Assembly: GCA_021772075.1 (NCBI GenBank) | Contig: JAETNQ010000019.1 | Location: 1-62,931, forward strand | DNA from: Lachnospiraceae bacterium | Lineage (GTDB): Bacteria; Bacillota; Clostridia; Lachnospirales; Lachnospiraceae | Direction: 5' to 3' | Length of the DNA: 62,931 nt | Shown here: positions 7,305 to 16,050 of the stretch, one piece after another | Layout of the letters: each line of letters opens with the position of its first letter | Numbering within the stretch: the stretch's first letter is position 1 | The notes under the pieces: generated by a model | Database searches by the model: none | Seen by the model: the letters and a program-made list of their open reading frames with translations, nothing else | What the model was told of the DNA's origin: nothing | Position numbers and translations under genes: made by a program

Positions 7305-8150
7305 ATGAATTCATTTACAAATGAAGAATTATCGGGTCTGATCAAAAAAGCTACCGCAGGGGACAAACCGTCATTGGAAACTGTGATACTCAGTGTACAG
7401 GATCTGGTATTTAATTTGTCTCTGCGTATGTTGGGGACTTTTCCGGATGCGGAGGATGCATCCCAGGATATTCTTTTAAAAGTTATGACACATCTGTCAT
7501 CCTATAAAGGAGAAAGTTCTTTTTCTACTTGGGTATTCCGTATTGCGGTCAATCATCTGAAGAATTATAAAAAGCATATGTTTGCTCAGTTTCCCTTAAG
7601 CTTTGAATTTTATGGGAATGATATCCAGAATGCCAGGACAGAGGATGTGCCTGATATGACGCAGAATGTGGAACAAACAATTTTAGCGGAAGAACTGAAA
7701 ATGTCTTGCACCAATGTAATGCTGCAATGTCTGGATACGGAAAGTAGATGCATTTTTATTCTTGGAACTATGTTTAAGGCAGACAGCCGGATTGCCGGTG
7801 ATATTCTTGGCATTACGCCGGAAGCTTATCGCCAGCGTTTGTCGAGAATTCGCAAAAAGATGGCAGATTTTCTGTCAAAATATTGCGGTGAATATGGAAA
7901 AGGGAAGTGCCGCTGTATGGAAAGAGTGAATTATGCCATCCAAAACCATAGAATTCATCCATCACAGATCTATTTTCATACGGCAATACCTGTTCAAATT
8001 ATTCTGGATGTAAAAGAGGCCATGGAAGAGACGGATGGTTTATCACAGAAATTTTCTTTTTGTAAAACCTATCAGTCGCCGGAAAACCTGAAACAATTTA
8101 TTGAAGAATTTTTAAATGGAGGCTCTTTTTCTGTTATTAGAAATAGTTAA
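7305..8150 (+). CDS. ECF-type sigma-70 factor with C-terminal cysteine extension
   Basis: 281 residues. Region 2 (DAEDASQDILLKVMTHL, about 48-64, then FSTWVFRIAVNHLKNYKK) and region 4 (about 144-187, TPEAYRQRLSRIRKKM) form the usual extracytoplasmic-function core. After it come about 90 residues starting with C194, C202 and C204 (YCGEYGKGKCRC), a pattern seen in clostridial sigma factors with an extra domain. No adjacent anti-sigma gene is found, so control may act through the extension; this is inference. It is preceded by AGAGGAA eight bases before the ATG. Confidence 0.85.
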   Translation: MNSFTNEELSGLIKKATAGDKPSLETVILSVQDLVFNLSLRMLGTFPDAEDASQDILLKVMTHLSSYKGESSFSTWVFRIAVNHLKNYKKHMFAQFPLSFEFYGNDIQNARTEDVPDMTQNVEQTILAEELKMSCTNVMLQCLDTESRCIFILGTMFKADSRIAGDILGITPEAYRQRLSRIRKKMADFLSKYCGEYGKGKCRCMERVNYAIQNHRIHPSQIYFHTAIPVQIILDVKEAMEETDGLSQKFSFCKTYQSPENLKQFIEEFLNGGSFSVIRNS

Positions 8151-8201
8151 AAAATAAAAAATGACGGTATAGCGAATAAGAATAAAAAAAAGGAGAAATA
8201 G

Positions 8202-8885
8202 ATGAATACGCAGTTAATATTAAACTATTTGACAAGATTAAGTGAAAATAATAATAGAGAATGGTATCATGCCCATAAGGAGGAATATAAGGAAGCGAAC
8301 GCCGAGTTTGAGGCATTCGTTCAGGAGCTGGTTTTGCAAATTGGAAAATTTGACAATAATATCCTGCCCATGGAAGCAAAAAGCCTGACTTTTAAGCTGG
8401 TGAGGGATACTCGGTTCAGCCATGACAAATCTCCTTATAATCCGGCATTCCGGGCGCATATCGGCTCCGGGGGGAAGCTGCCTGTGCCGGTTGGATATTA
8501 TCTGATGGTCAAGCCGGGCGGGAAGTCCTTTCTTGGCGGAGGGCTGTTTGCGGATATGTTCAAGAATGCTACTTCTATGGTCCGGGAGTATATTGCGGCA
8601 AATGGCGGGGAATGGGAGAGGATCCTTCATGCCCCGGATTTTCAGAAAGAGTTTACCGTACAGGGAACGGCTTTGAAAAATGTGCCTGCCGGTTATGACA
8701 AAACACATTCACAGGCAGAATTTTTGAAGTTAAAAAGCTGGTATCTGGAATATCCGGTTCAGGATGATATAGTTGCTGATGACGAGTTGTTTCTGGCAGA
8801 GGCAGTAAGGCTGTTTCGGATCATGAAGCCTTTCAATGATTTTCTGAACCGGGCGCTGGAAGGATTTCAAATGCCGTCGAGGTAG
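8202..8885 (+). CDS. DUF2461 family protein
   Basis: 227 residues, close to the family length. It matches DUF2461 (TIGR02453) by NREWYHAHKEEY near the N-terminus, the RDTRFSHDKSPYNPAFRAHI block, and the GGGLFADM segment. The family is widespread and of unknown biochemical function; no catalytic residue can be proposed from sequence alone. AGGAG lies seven bases before the ATG. It is separated by 51 bases from the sigma factor and may be its co-transcribed partner. Confidence 0.85.
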   Translation: MNTQLILNYLTRLSENNNREWYHAHKEEYKEANAEFEAFVQELVLQIGKFDNNILPMEAKSLTFKLVRDTRFSHDKSPYNPAFRAHIGSGGKLPVPVGYYLMVKPGGKSFLGGGLFADMFKNATSMVREYIAANGGEWERILHAPDFQKEFTVQGTALKNVPAGYDKTHSQAEFLKLKSWYLEYPVQDDIVADDELFLAEAVRLFRIMKPFNDFLNRALEGFQMPSR

Positions 8886-8902
8886 AATTTTGTCATAAAA
8901 AA

Positions 8903-8911
8903 TGTTATAAT
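8903..8911 (+). promoter_or_regulatory. Extended -10 promoter
   Basis: TGTTATAAT is a perfect extended -10 just after the DUF2461 stop. No good -35 is present; the nearby TTGTCA lies only ten bases away. A start near 8918 would exclude the ATG at 8912 and supports the downstream ATG at 8936 for the next gene. Confidence 0.5.
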
Positions 8912-8935
8912 ATGGCAGAAAGGATGGAAAACGGT

Positions 8936-9553
8936 ATGGAAAGACAAATAGTGGTCACGATAGGAAGGAGTTTTGGCAGCAATGGCCGGAGGATCGGAGA
9001 AGGACTGGCAAGGGAGCTTGGAATCCAATTTTATGACAGGAATTTAATCGAAATGGCGGCAAAGGAAAGCGGACTGGACTGGAAGGTGGCGGGCAATGCG
9101 GATGAAAAGCTGGTTGGGCGGATCTTGAAATTTAAAGGGGGATTTGATTTTATCCAGGAAAATCCTAATGATAAGATATATAGGGCGCAGGCGGAAATAA
9201 TCCGTTCGATCGTAAAAAGGGGCGAGTCCTGTGTAATTGTTGGCAGAGGAGCGGATTACGTCCTGAGAAACCGGCATGAAGTTCTTAAAGTATTTATTTA
9301 TGCGCCTTACAGCACCCGCTTGGAGACGGTAATGGAAAGATATGGTTTTACAAAGGAGGAAGCCGAACGGGCTATCCGCCATATGGATAAGACGAGAAGG
9401 AATTATTATGAATATTTTACAGATAATAATTGGGACCAAAAAGAAGGAAAAGATATGTTGATTGACAGCAGCGAGTTTGGAATCGACGGAACGGTGGATC
9501 TGATCAAGTCAGCCGTGGAATGTAAATTAAAGAGAGATTGGGATGATTTATAA
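8936..9553 (+). CDS. Cytidylate kinase-like family protein
   Basis: A P-loop kinase-like protein of 205 residues from the ATG at 8936 (213 if the ATG at 8912 is used). The opening RQIVVTIGRSFGSNGRRIG carries a modified phosphate loop, followed by GIQFYDRNLIEMAA and IVGRGADYVLR, typical of the cytidylate_kin2 family. Canonical Cmk has a different, classical P loop and is usually paired with rpsA; this group is of uncertain substrate. The family usually starts directly with the RQIVVTIGR block, which supports 8936. Its last codons touch the next gene, so it may be translated with the ABC importer. Confidence 0.75.
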   Translation: MERQIVVTIGRSFGSNGRRIGEGLARELGIQFYDRNLIEMAAKESGLDWKVAGNADEKLVGRILKFKGGFDFIQENPNDKIYRAQAEIIRSIVKRGESCVIVGRGADYVLRNRHEVLKVFIYAPYSTRLETVMERYGFTKEEAERAIRHMDKTRRNYYEYFTDNNWDQKEGKDMLIDSSEFGIDGTVDLIKSAVECKLKRDWDDL

Positions 9554-9554
9554 T

Positions 9555-10556
9555 ATGAAAAAAATTTATATTTTGTTTTTTGGATTGGCTGTTTTTCTTT
9601 TTTTTATGGCCGGATGCGGGAATAAACAGGAGGAAGCGTCTGATATCCATATTACCGCCTTGAAGGGGCCTACGGCTATGGGGATGGTAAAGTTAATGAA
9701 AGAATCGGAAGAAAATGCCGGAAATGGCGGCAGTTGCCAGTTTACAATAGCGGCTTCCGTGGATGAGGTAATGCCGAAGCTCTTGCAGGGAGAGGCAGAT
9801 ATTGCCGCTATTCCTGCGAATTTGGCTTCCGTGCTTTATCATAATACAGAAGGGCAGATACAGGTATTGGCAGTAAATACGCTGGGTGTATTATATATTG
9901 TGGATATAGATGGTTCTGTCCGGTCAATAGAGGATTTGAAAGGAAGAACGATTTATGCCAGCGGAAAAGGAGCTACGCCCGAATATGCGCTTCAATATAT
10001 TCTTTCTGCCAACGGTATCGATAGTGATAAAGATCTTACGGTGGAATGGAAATCAGAACATTCGGAGTGTGTATCAGCATTGGCAGGATTTGATCCGAAA
10101 GATTCCGAAAGCAGTGCTGTCGCTTTGCTGCCACAGCCTTTTGTGGCCGCCGCACAGGCAAAAAACGAAAAAATCAGAATTGCCCTCGATCTGACGCAAG
10201 AGTGGGATAAGCTTCAGGAAGAGGAAGGACAGGGTGCGATGATTACCGGGGTTATCGTTGGAAGGAAAGAATTCATAGAAGAGAATCCGGAAGCGGTAAA
10301 AAAATTTATGGATGCTTATAAGGAGTCTGTGGAGTATGTAAACCAGCATATAAAGGAAGCATCCGCCCTCATTGAAGAATATAATATTATTTCGGCGGCG
10401 GTAGCCGAAAAAGCATTGCCTTATTGTAATATTGTTTTTATCGAGGGAGAAGAAATGAAAGATAAATTGTCCGGTTATCTGGACGTTCTGGCAGGAAAGA
10501 ATCCGAAATCCATAGGAGGAACCATTCCAGGAGATGAATTTTACTATATCAGGTAA
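9555..10556 (+). CDS. ABC transporter substrate-binding lipoprotein (NitT/TauT type)
   Basis: Extracytoplasmic binding protein of the nitrate/taurine/NMT1-like class. From the ATG at 9555 it has a lipoprotein signal with hydrophobic core and lipobox MAGC at C21. The mature part shows family marks: TALKGPTAMGMVKL, GEADIAAIPANLASVLY, DLKGRTIYASGKGATPEYAL. It should deliver a small organic solute to the permease and ATPase that follow. The ligand cannot be told: taurine, aliphatic sulfonates or thiamine precursors are possible, and no TPP riboswitch is seen upstream. The ATG at 9543 overlaps the previous gene and is a less likely start. Confidence 0.85.
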   Translation: MKKIYILFFGLAVFLFFMAGCGNKQEEASDIHITALKGPTAMGMVKLMKESEENAGNGGSCQFTIAASVDEVMPKLLQGEADIAAIPANLASVLYHNTEGQIQVLAVNTLGVLYIVDIDGSVRSIEDLKGRTIYASGKGATPEYALQYILSANGIDSDKDLTVEWKSEHSECVSALAGFDPKDSESSAVALLPQPFVAAAQAKNEKIRIALDLTQEWDKLQEEEGQGAMITGVIVGRKEFIEENPEAVKKFMDAYKESVEYVNQHIKEASALIEEYNIISAAVAEKALPYCNIVFIEGEEMKDKLSGYLDVLAGKNPKSIGGTIPGDEFYYIR

Positions 10557-11289
10557 AAATAAAAAAATAAAAATATGGGCAGTACTCATATGGCTGGTTC
10601 TTTGGGAAATCACTGCCCGTGCGATAGGTCAGGAGATACTTCTTGTATCTCCTGTCACTGTAATAAGGAAACTTGTGGAAATGGCAGGACAAGGGGATTT
10701 CTGGTTATCGGTGTTATTTACCGTGTGCAGGATTGCCGGCGGCTTTTTGGCAGCATTTTTCATAGGTGTCCTCCTTGCCTGGATCGGGTCTTTCCATCCT
10801 TTTATCAAAGAGCTGGCAGCTCCTTTGATGGCGGTTATAAAGGCGGCTCCGGTCGCATCTTTTATTATATTGATCCTGATATGGGTACCTTCCCGCAATT
10901 TATCTTTTATCATTTCTTTTTTGATTGCATTGCCTGTTATTTATACAAATGTGTTATATGGAATAGAAAATACAAATCAAGAACTTTTGGAAATGGCAAA
11001 AGTTTTCAGGGTTCCGCTTGGAAAGCGCATATGGTATATTTATTTATCAGAAACGCTGCCCTACTTAAGAGCCGCCTGTTCCGTTTCCCTTGGTTTATGC
11101 TGGAAAGCGGGAGTCGCGGCGGAGGTGATAGGTATTCCTGCCGGTTCGATCGGGGAAAAGCTTTATGAAGCGAAAATATATCTCCAGACGCCGGAATTAT
11201 TCGCATGGACGCTTACCATCATCCTTTTGAGCATATGGTTTGAAAAAATATTTCTTTTTATTATTGACAGAGTCATAAAAGCGGAGTGA
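10534..11289 (+). CDS. ABC transporter permease (SsuC/TauC type)
   Basis: Integral membrane permease of 251 residues with about six hydrophobic segments. The cytoplasmic coupling loop (EMAKVFRVPLGKRIWYIYL, about 150-168) matches the EAA motif of the binding-protein-dependent inner-membrane family. It overlaps the end of the substrate-binding gene by 23 bases, indicating translational coupling. It forms the channel of the importer. It starts with an N-terminal KKIKIWAVLIWLVLWEI segment. Confidence 0.9.
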   Translation: MNFTISGKNKKIKIWAVLIWLVLWEITARAIGQEILLVSPVTVIRKLVEMAGQGDFWLSVLFTVCRIAGGFLAAFFIGVLLAWIGSFHPFIKELAAPLMAVIKAAPVASFIILILIWVPSRNLSFIISFLIALPVIYTNVLYGIENTNQELLEMAKVFRVPLGKRIWYIYLSETLPYLRAACSVSLGLCWKAGVAAEVIGIPAGSIGEKLYEAKIYLQTPELFAWTLTIILLSIWFEKIFLFIIDRVIKAE

Positions 11290-11292
11290 AAT

Positions 11293-11901
11293 ATGGATAT
11301 TGTAATCGATCATTTGTCAAAAAGATTCGGTGAAAAAGAGGTAATAAAAGATTTTTCTGCCAGAATAAAGGAAGGAAGCGTAACTTCCCTTATGGCTCCT
11401 TCCGGCTGGGGAAAAACCACTTTGCTGAGAATAATAGCCGGGCTGGAAAAGTCGGACGAAGGGCGGATTGAAGGACTGGAAAACAAGAAAATAAGCATGG
11501 TTTTTCAAGAGGACAGGTTATGCGGCAATCTTAGCCCCATATCTAATATACGTTTTGTATGTAATGGAAAAGTCCAGGAAAAACAGATATATGAAGAATT
11601 GGAAAAAGCGGGGCTGAAAGGAGAAGAATTGGTTCCGGCCAGAAACCTCTCAGGAGGAATGAAAAAAAGAGTGGCTCTGGTAAGGGCGCTGATGGTTCCT
11701 TTTGATGTTTTGATATTAGACGAGCCTTTTGATGGATTGGACGATAAAAATAAAAGAAAAATGATCAATTATGTAAAAGAAAAAAGCAAAGGAAAGACAG
11801 TTATTTTAGTTACCCATGAGAAAAAGGAAGCGGAAGCGATGGGGGGAGAGATTATCCATGGATTATATTGTATTCGATCTGGAATGGAACCAAAGCAATG
11901 A
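11293..11901 (+). CDS. ABC transporter ATP-binding protein
   Basis: Nucleotide-binding subunit of 202 residues: Walker A APSGWGKTT at 35-43, Q loop in MVFQEDRL, signature LSGGMKKR at about 119, Walker B VLILDEPFDGLD near 140, and the H loop VTHEKKEA. It is shorter than typical SsuB/TauB proteins (about 240-260) and ends soon after the H loop. The final 14 codons overlap the next gene in another frame. With the two genes upstream it completes a three-gene importer. Confidence 0.92.
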   Translation: MDIVIDHLSKRFGEKEVIKDFSARIKEGSVTSLMAPSGWGKTTLLRIIAGLEKSDEGRIEGLENKKISMVFQEDRLCGNLSPISNIRFVCNGKVQEKQIYEELEKAGLKGEELVPARNLSGGMKKRVALVRALMVPFDVLILDEPFDGLDDKNKRKMINYVKEKSKGKTVILVTHEKKEAEAMGGEIIHGLYCIRSGMEPKQ

Positions 11902-12778
11902 TGGAAAGGAAAAGGAAGTAAAAGAAATTCCTTTTGAAATCATAGAGATAGGCGCCGTTAAAATGGATGAAGATTTCCAGTTAAAGGATAGATTCAACCG
12001 TTTGGTCAAACCAAGAATATATCATGAAATGCATGATTTTACCAGAAAGCTGATCCATATTAAAATGGAAGAACTGGAAAATGAGAAATATTTTCCCGAA
12101 GTAATGGAAGAATTTTTAAACTGGTGCGGGGAAGACTATATTTTTTGCACTTGGGGACCGCTTGATTTGACGGAATTACAGAGAAATATGCGGTTTTATC
12201 ATATGCCTCCTCTGGCCGATGGACCGATTAAGTTTTATGATGTGCAGAAATTATTCAGTATAGGATTTGAAGACCGGAAAACGAGAAGAGCTTTGGAACA
12301 TGCGGTGGACGTCCTCCGGATCGAAAAAGATATTCCTTTTCACAGGGCATTCAGCGACGCGTATTACACGGCGAAAGTTTTATCAAGGATTGAAAAGCCG
12401 GTATTGAAAAATTATTCTTTTGATGTATTTACCGCCCCAAAATCAAAGAAAGAAGAAGTGAAAATAATCTTTGATAATTATATGAAATATATTACGAGGG
12501 AATTCGACAGCAAAGAGGAGATCTTTTCCGATAGGGAAATCATGAGCATCAAATGCTATATCTGCAGAAAAAATGTAAAACGGAAAATGAGATGGTTTTC
12601 TGCCAATGGAAAATACTATTACAGTGCGGGGTATTGCGATAAACATGGTTATATAAAAACAAAAGTCAGAGTAAGAAAATCAGAAAACCAAAAGATGTTT
12701 GCTGTCAAAACATTAAAATTCATTTCGGAAGAAGAATTTAATGCATTAAAAGAGAAACGAAACAAATTAAAACGGTAG
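11858..12778 (+). CDS. DEDDh 3'-5' exonuclease (KapD-like)
   Basis: 306 residues. An N-terminal DnaQ-type exonuclease fold has FDLEWNQ (acidic pair D7/E9), a central CTWGPLDLTEL acidic motif and HRAFSDAYYTA, the HxAxxD end of the DEDDh class. A C-terminal region holds CYICRKN and AGYCDKHGY, possibly a small metal-binding module. Such proteins trim RNA or DNA 3' ends; KapD of Bacillus is the nearest named relative I recall. The ATG at 11858, preceded by GGGGGGAGAG, begins at the conserved MDYIVFDLEW and is preferred to the upstream in-frame ATG at 11816. Confidence 0.82.
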   Translation: MDYIVFDLEWNQSNDGKEKEVKEIPFEIIEIGAVKMDEDFQLKDRFNRLVKPRIYHEMHDFTRKLIHIKMEELENEKYFPEVMEEFLNWCGEDYIFCTWGPLDLTELQRNMRFYHMPPLADGPIKFYDVQKLFSIGFEDRKTRRALEHAVDVLRIEKDIPFHRAFSDAYYTAKVLSRIEKPVLKNYSFDVFTAPKSKKEEVKIIFDNYMKYITREFDSKEEIFSDREIMSIKCYICRKNVKRKMRWFSANGKYYYSAGYCDKHGYIKTKVRVRKSENQKMFAVKTLKFISEEEFNALKEKRNKLKR

Positions 12779-12815
12779 GGCTGCCAAAAAGGAGTTCTAC
12801 CGTTTTAAACTTTTT
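12767..12815. terminator. Terminator between convergent genes
   Basis: A perfect 12-bp stem (TTAAAACGGTAG, 12767-12778, with its complement at 12797-12808) is followed by ACTTTTTG on the plus strand. The stem includes the exonuclease stop codon. The minus side has a weaker T run (TTTGTTT), so it may also serve the convergent carboxypeptidase gene. Confidence 0.8.
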
Positions 12816-12822
12816 GTTTCCA

Positions 12823-14301
12823 TTATCCTTTAAAATTCGGCCCTTTTCCTTTGAGCCATTTTTTCCTGCGGCGTCTTTCGAATAGCCTTCTTCGGCTGCG
12901 CCTGGAAAAGCTGTAATTTTGTATCAACGATTTGGCGATAAACAGCAGGATCAATATTCCTGCGCTGACCAGGACGAAGAGAAGCACTTTTTTAATATTG
13001 ACAAAGATGATATTCTCATCGGCATTTTCTTTTTCGGCTTGTGTTTTATCGTCTATAGGAGAATCAAAATCGTAGGAAGAAACTGCTTCCGTGGAAATAT
13101 CCACGGAGGCGTTTCCTACGTATACGCCGTTATAAGTATAGTCGATACGGGCAATCTGGTTTTCATCTTCCGTATCATAAGATATGGAGGATATAGTGTC
13201 TTTAAAGACGGCCGTTTTGGGCAGTATAAGGTAACTGGTTTTATTTAAGGAAAGAATAGGTTTGGAACTGCCGAAAATATCGTTATTGGACTGGAAAAAA
13301 TCCGCATTGTTAATATTGAATTTTGTTTCATTTTCCGAAACATTTACAATCTCAAAATTATTAAATCCATAATTCAGCAAATCTATCGTATCCGTAAACT
13401 GATAGGGCGATTCATCCTTCATAACGACGCAGATCAGCTTCATCCCGTTCCGTTCCGCACAGGTAACGAGAGTCTGCCGCGCCATGTTGGTATAGCCTGT
13501 CTTTCCTCCTATGAGGCCTTCATAGGAATATTCGTGAGTAACTAATTTATTATGGGTACCCAGTATAAAATCGTCCGGCTGGGTTTCGGTAGCCTCAAAA
13601 TGATGGGTAGGCGTTCCGGAAATCTTTGTAAGCAGTTCGTTTTGGAAAAACTTCCTCGCAATGACGGAAAGATCATAGGCTGAAGTGTAGTGGTCATCGT
13701 TGTGAAGGCCGTTGGCGTTGACAAAATGGGAATCCACGCATCCCAGTTCCTGGGCTCTCTCGTTCATAAGTCGGGCAAATTCTTCCATGCTGCCGCCGAC
13801 ATGTTCCGCGACCGCGTTGGAAACTTCATTGGCCGATACTAAAAGGATGCCGTAAAGGCATTCTTCCATAGGAAGGGATTCCCCGGCATCTATTCCCATA
13901 TTAGAGCTTCCCTTTTCGATAGAGAATACGGCATTATGGGAAAAAGTAACCATTTCATCCAGTGTGGAATTTTCCGCAGCGATTAAAGCAGTAAGAATTT
14001 TTGTGGTACTTGCCGGATATAGTTTTTCATGGATGTTTTTGCTGTACAGAATAACCCCGGTATTGGCTTCTACCACGATTGCCGATTGGGCGCCGACGGC
14101 GGGGCCGGCCGGCCAGTTCTCGATTTCGTTGGACTGGATGGGCAGTAATTTCCTGTTTTCCATGGCCTCTGCCAGTTCTTCCAGTTCGGAAGCCTGGACC
14201 AGTATGGAGGCTGCATAAAAAATAAAAGCGGGCAGACATAAAGAAAGCGCTAAGAATTTCAGTTTATTCTTGAATTTATAGAAAAAAAGGGATAATTTCA
14301 T
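12823..14301 (-). CDS. D-alanyl-D-alanine carboxypeptidase (peptidase S11, DacF-like)
   Basis: Penicillin-binding protein that trims the terminal D-Ala of peptidoglycan stem peptides. From the ATG at 14301 it has 492 residues: an N-terminal signal/anchor, then the serine peptidase with STTK (S98, K101), SAN (156-158) and KTG (267-269), all present. A beta-rich region of unclear role follows, then a C-terminal membrane helix (about 435-457) and a very basic tail with many R and K. The start is supported by TTGGAG upstream; the longer frame from 14361 lacks a ribosome site. Confidence 0.9.
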   Translation of the reverse strand: MKLSLFFYKFKNKLKFLALSLCLPAFIFYAASILVQASELEELAEAMENRKLLPIQSNEIENWPAGPAVGAQSAIVVEANTGVILYSKNIHEKLYPASTTKILTALIAAENSTLDEMVTFSHNAVFSIEKGSSNMGIDAGESLPMEECLYGILLVSANEVSNAVAEHVGGSMEEFARLMNERAQELGCVDSHFVNANGLHNDDHYTSAYDLSVIARKFFQNELLTKISGTPTHHFEATETQPDDFILGTHNKLVTHEYSYEGLIGGKTGYTNMARQTLVTCAERNGMKLICVVMKDESPYQFTDTIDLLNYGFNNFEIVNVSENETKFNINNADFFQSNNDIFGSSKPILSLNKTSYLILPKTAVFKDTISSISYDTEDENQIARIDYTYNGVYVGNASVDISTEAVSSYDFDSPIDDKTQAEKENADENIIFVNIKKVLLFVLVSAGILILLFIAKSLIQNYSFSRRSRRRLFERRRRKKWLKGKGPNFKG

Positions 14302-14500
14302 TATTATAATACTCCAAATAAAGTTAAAAATAGATAGCAACATAAAAACATTATATATCATACACTATTTCTTTAGGAAAACCAAACCAATTTAGGAAAA
14401 AATAAAAAAATTTTTTATGAAATTTATCGCGATGCCAGCTCTTTTCTTTTCTGCATAAAAGGTGTAAAATAGGCAGGATGGAAGAAAAGGAGCGGAAGGG

Positions 14501-15151
14501 ATGCGGTTAAGGAATATATCAGGATCCAGGGAAATCATAGGGGAAAGCGAGTTTGTGATTCATGATCCAGAGGCCCGGAGAGGGAATTGGCAGAAGGTTT
14601 TTGGGAATAATAATCCCATACACATCGAAATAGGAATGGGGAAAGGCCGGTTCCTGATGGATATGGCAAAAGCATTTCCTTTGGTTAATTATGTGGGAAT
14701 CGAAAAATATTCCAGCGTATTGCTTAGAGCGATCCAAAAGATGGAAAAGGAAGAGAAGCCTCTTTCCAATGTCCGGTTTGTCAGGATGGACGCGGAAACG
14801 ATAGGGGATGTGTTCGGAAAAGGAGAAGTGGAAAGGATTTATTTGAATTTTTCGGATCCCTGGCCTAAAGACAGGCATGCAAAGCGACGGCTTCCTTCCA
14901 GAGAGTTTCTTGCCCGTTATGATAGAATATTGGAAGAAAACGGACAGATCGAGTTCAAGACGGATAATAAGGATTTATTCCAGTTTGCTTTAAATGAGCT
15001 GGAGCCGGCGGGCTGGGAGGCGGAAAAGGTCAGTTATGACCTGCATCATGACGAGGATATGCGAAAAGGCAACATTATGACAGAATATGAGGAAAGATTT
15101 TCTTCCATAGGAAATCCAATTTACAAATATGTTATTGTAAGACGGCGCTGA
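14501..15151 (+). CDS. trmB: tRNA (guanine-N7-)-methyltransferase
   Basis: SAM-dependent enzyme that makes m7G46 in tRNA variable loops. The SAM site IEIGMGKGRFLMDMA begins near residue 43, and the catalytic/tRNA block NFSDPWPKDRHAKRRL is near 121. The length of 216 residues is normal for TrmB. AGGAGCGGAAGG lies before the ATG. It is read away from the carboxypeptidase gene and is followed 31 bases later by thioredoxin. Confidence 0.95.
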   Translation: MRLRNISGSREIIGESEFVIHDPEARRGNWQKVFGNNNPIHIEIGMGKGRFLMDMAKAFPLVNYVGIEKYSSVLLRAIQKMEKEEKPLSNVRFVRMDAETIGDVFGKGEVERIYLNFSDPWPKDRHAKRRLPSREFLARYDRILEENGQIEFKTDNKDLFQFALNELEPAGWEAEKVSYDLHHDEDMRKGNIMTEYEERFSSIGNPIYKYVIVRRR

Positions 15152-15182
15152 AAAGCGGCCAAGAGAAAGAGAGGTATAGGTT

Positions 15183-15500
15183 ATGGAATACAAATTTACA
15201 TCGGCGAATTTTGAGGCGGAAGTCCTTAAGTCGGAGTTGCCGGTATTAGTGGATTTTTTTGCGGATTGGTGCGGACCTTGCAAAATGATGGCTCCCATTG
15301 TGGAGAGCCTTGCGGAAAGCTATGAAGGCAAAGTAAAAGTTGGGAAGCTTAATATTGATGACGAAATGGAAATCGCGCAAAGATACCGCGTCATGTCGAT
15401 TCCTACATTCATTATTTTTAAGGATGGCCAGGCAGTAGATGTCAGTGTGGGAGCAATGTCAAAGGAAGAACTGGAAAAGAAGTTACAGAAAGTATGCTAA
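15183..15500 (+). CDS. trxA: Thioredoxin
   Basis: Small redox protein of 105 residues with the classical active site WCGPC (W29 to C33) in the context VDFFADWCGPCKMMAP, and the cis-proline region SIPTFIIF. It reduces disulfides in cytosolic proteins using thioredoxin reductase, which is not encoded nearby. AGAGGT lies upstream of the ATG. A hairpin follows the stop. Confidence 0.95.
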   Translation: MEYKFTSANFEAEVLKSELPVLVDFFADWCGPCKMMAPIVESLAESYEGKVKVGKLNIDDEMEIAQRYRVMSIPTFIIFKDGQAVDVSVGAMSKEELEKKLQKVC

Positions 15501-15518
15501 GTGGATAGAAGCATCTGC

Positions 15519-15545
15519 AAACACTCGCCGGGCGGGTGTTTGTTG
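15519..15545 (+). terminator. Hairpin after thioredoxin
   Basis: AAACACTCGCC pairs with GGCGGGTGTTT (15519-15529 with 15531-15541, one G-T pair), then TGTTGCTGT. The loop is tight and the T run poor, so it is probably a leaky terminator between trxA and the antiporter operon. Confidence 0.55.
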
Positions 15546-15584
15546 CTGTCATGGTATGGTTTTACAACGGAGAGGCGCATTCGT

Positions 15585-16046
15585 ATGTTTTTCTTATTTT
15601 TTCTTGTTTGGATTATTTTTAACGGGGCGGTTACGATGGAAATCGTTTTGTTCGGCGTGGCGGTATCTTTTGCGATGTATGCTTTTATCTGTAAGTTTAT
15701 GAATTACAGCATACGCAGGGATATCGCTTATGGGAAAAGAGGGTTCCGCATTATACAGTATGTCTGCGTATTGGTGTGGGAGATTGTAAAAGCTAATTTT
15801 GCAGTAATCAAATTGATTACTTCTTCCAGATATGATCTGGAGCCTGTACTTATCCGGTTTAAAACGGATCTGAAGACAAAACAGGCGCGGGTCATACTTG
15901 CCAATTCTATTACGCTGACTCCGGGTACGATCACGGTGACGCTGGAGGATGATGAATACGTGGTACACTGTCTGGATAAAGAACTGGCAGAGGGAATGAA
16001 TCATTCCATATTTGTAGAACTTTTGGAGAAGCTGGAAAGGATGTAG
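15585..16046 (+). CDS. mrpE: Na+/H+ antiporter subunit E (MrpE/MnhE)
   Basis: Small membrane subunit of 153 residues. The N-terminal membrane segments are followed by the MrpE signature region: WEIVKANFAVIKLI, NSITLTPGTITVTLEDD and MNHSIFVELLEKLE. It is the first gene of a ten-gene cluster for a multisubunit cation/proton antiporter. The ATG at 15585 has GGAGAGG ten bases before it. The longer frame from the GTG at 15501 runs through the preceding hairpin and is not credible as coding. Confidence 0.9.
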   Translation: MFFLFFLVWIIFNGAVTMEIVLFGVAVSFAMYAFICKFMNYSIRRDIAYGKRGFRIIQYVCVLVWEIVKANFAVIKLITSSRYDLEPVLIRFKTDLKTKQARVILANSITLTPGTITVTLEDDEYVVHCLDKELAEGMNHSIFVELLEKLERM

Positions 16047-16050
16047 AAAA

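Noticed and set aside
8890-8911. TTGTCA as -35 partner of TATAAT
   Set aside because: The spacing is only ten bases; only the extended -10 was kept.
10074-10613. 179-codon minus-strand frame
   Set aside because: Antisense to the substrate-binding and permease genes; no ribosome site or family match.
9543-11901. Thiamine-precursor importer
   Set aside because: The binding protein is of the NMT1/TauT class, but no TPP riboswitch or thi gene is nearby, so the ligand was left open.
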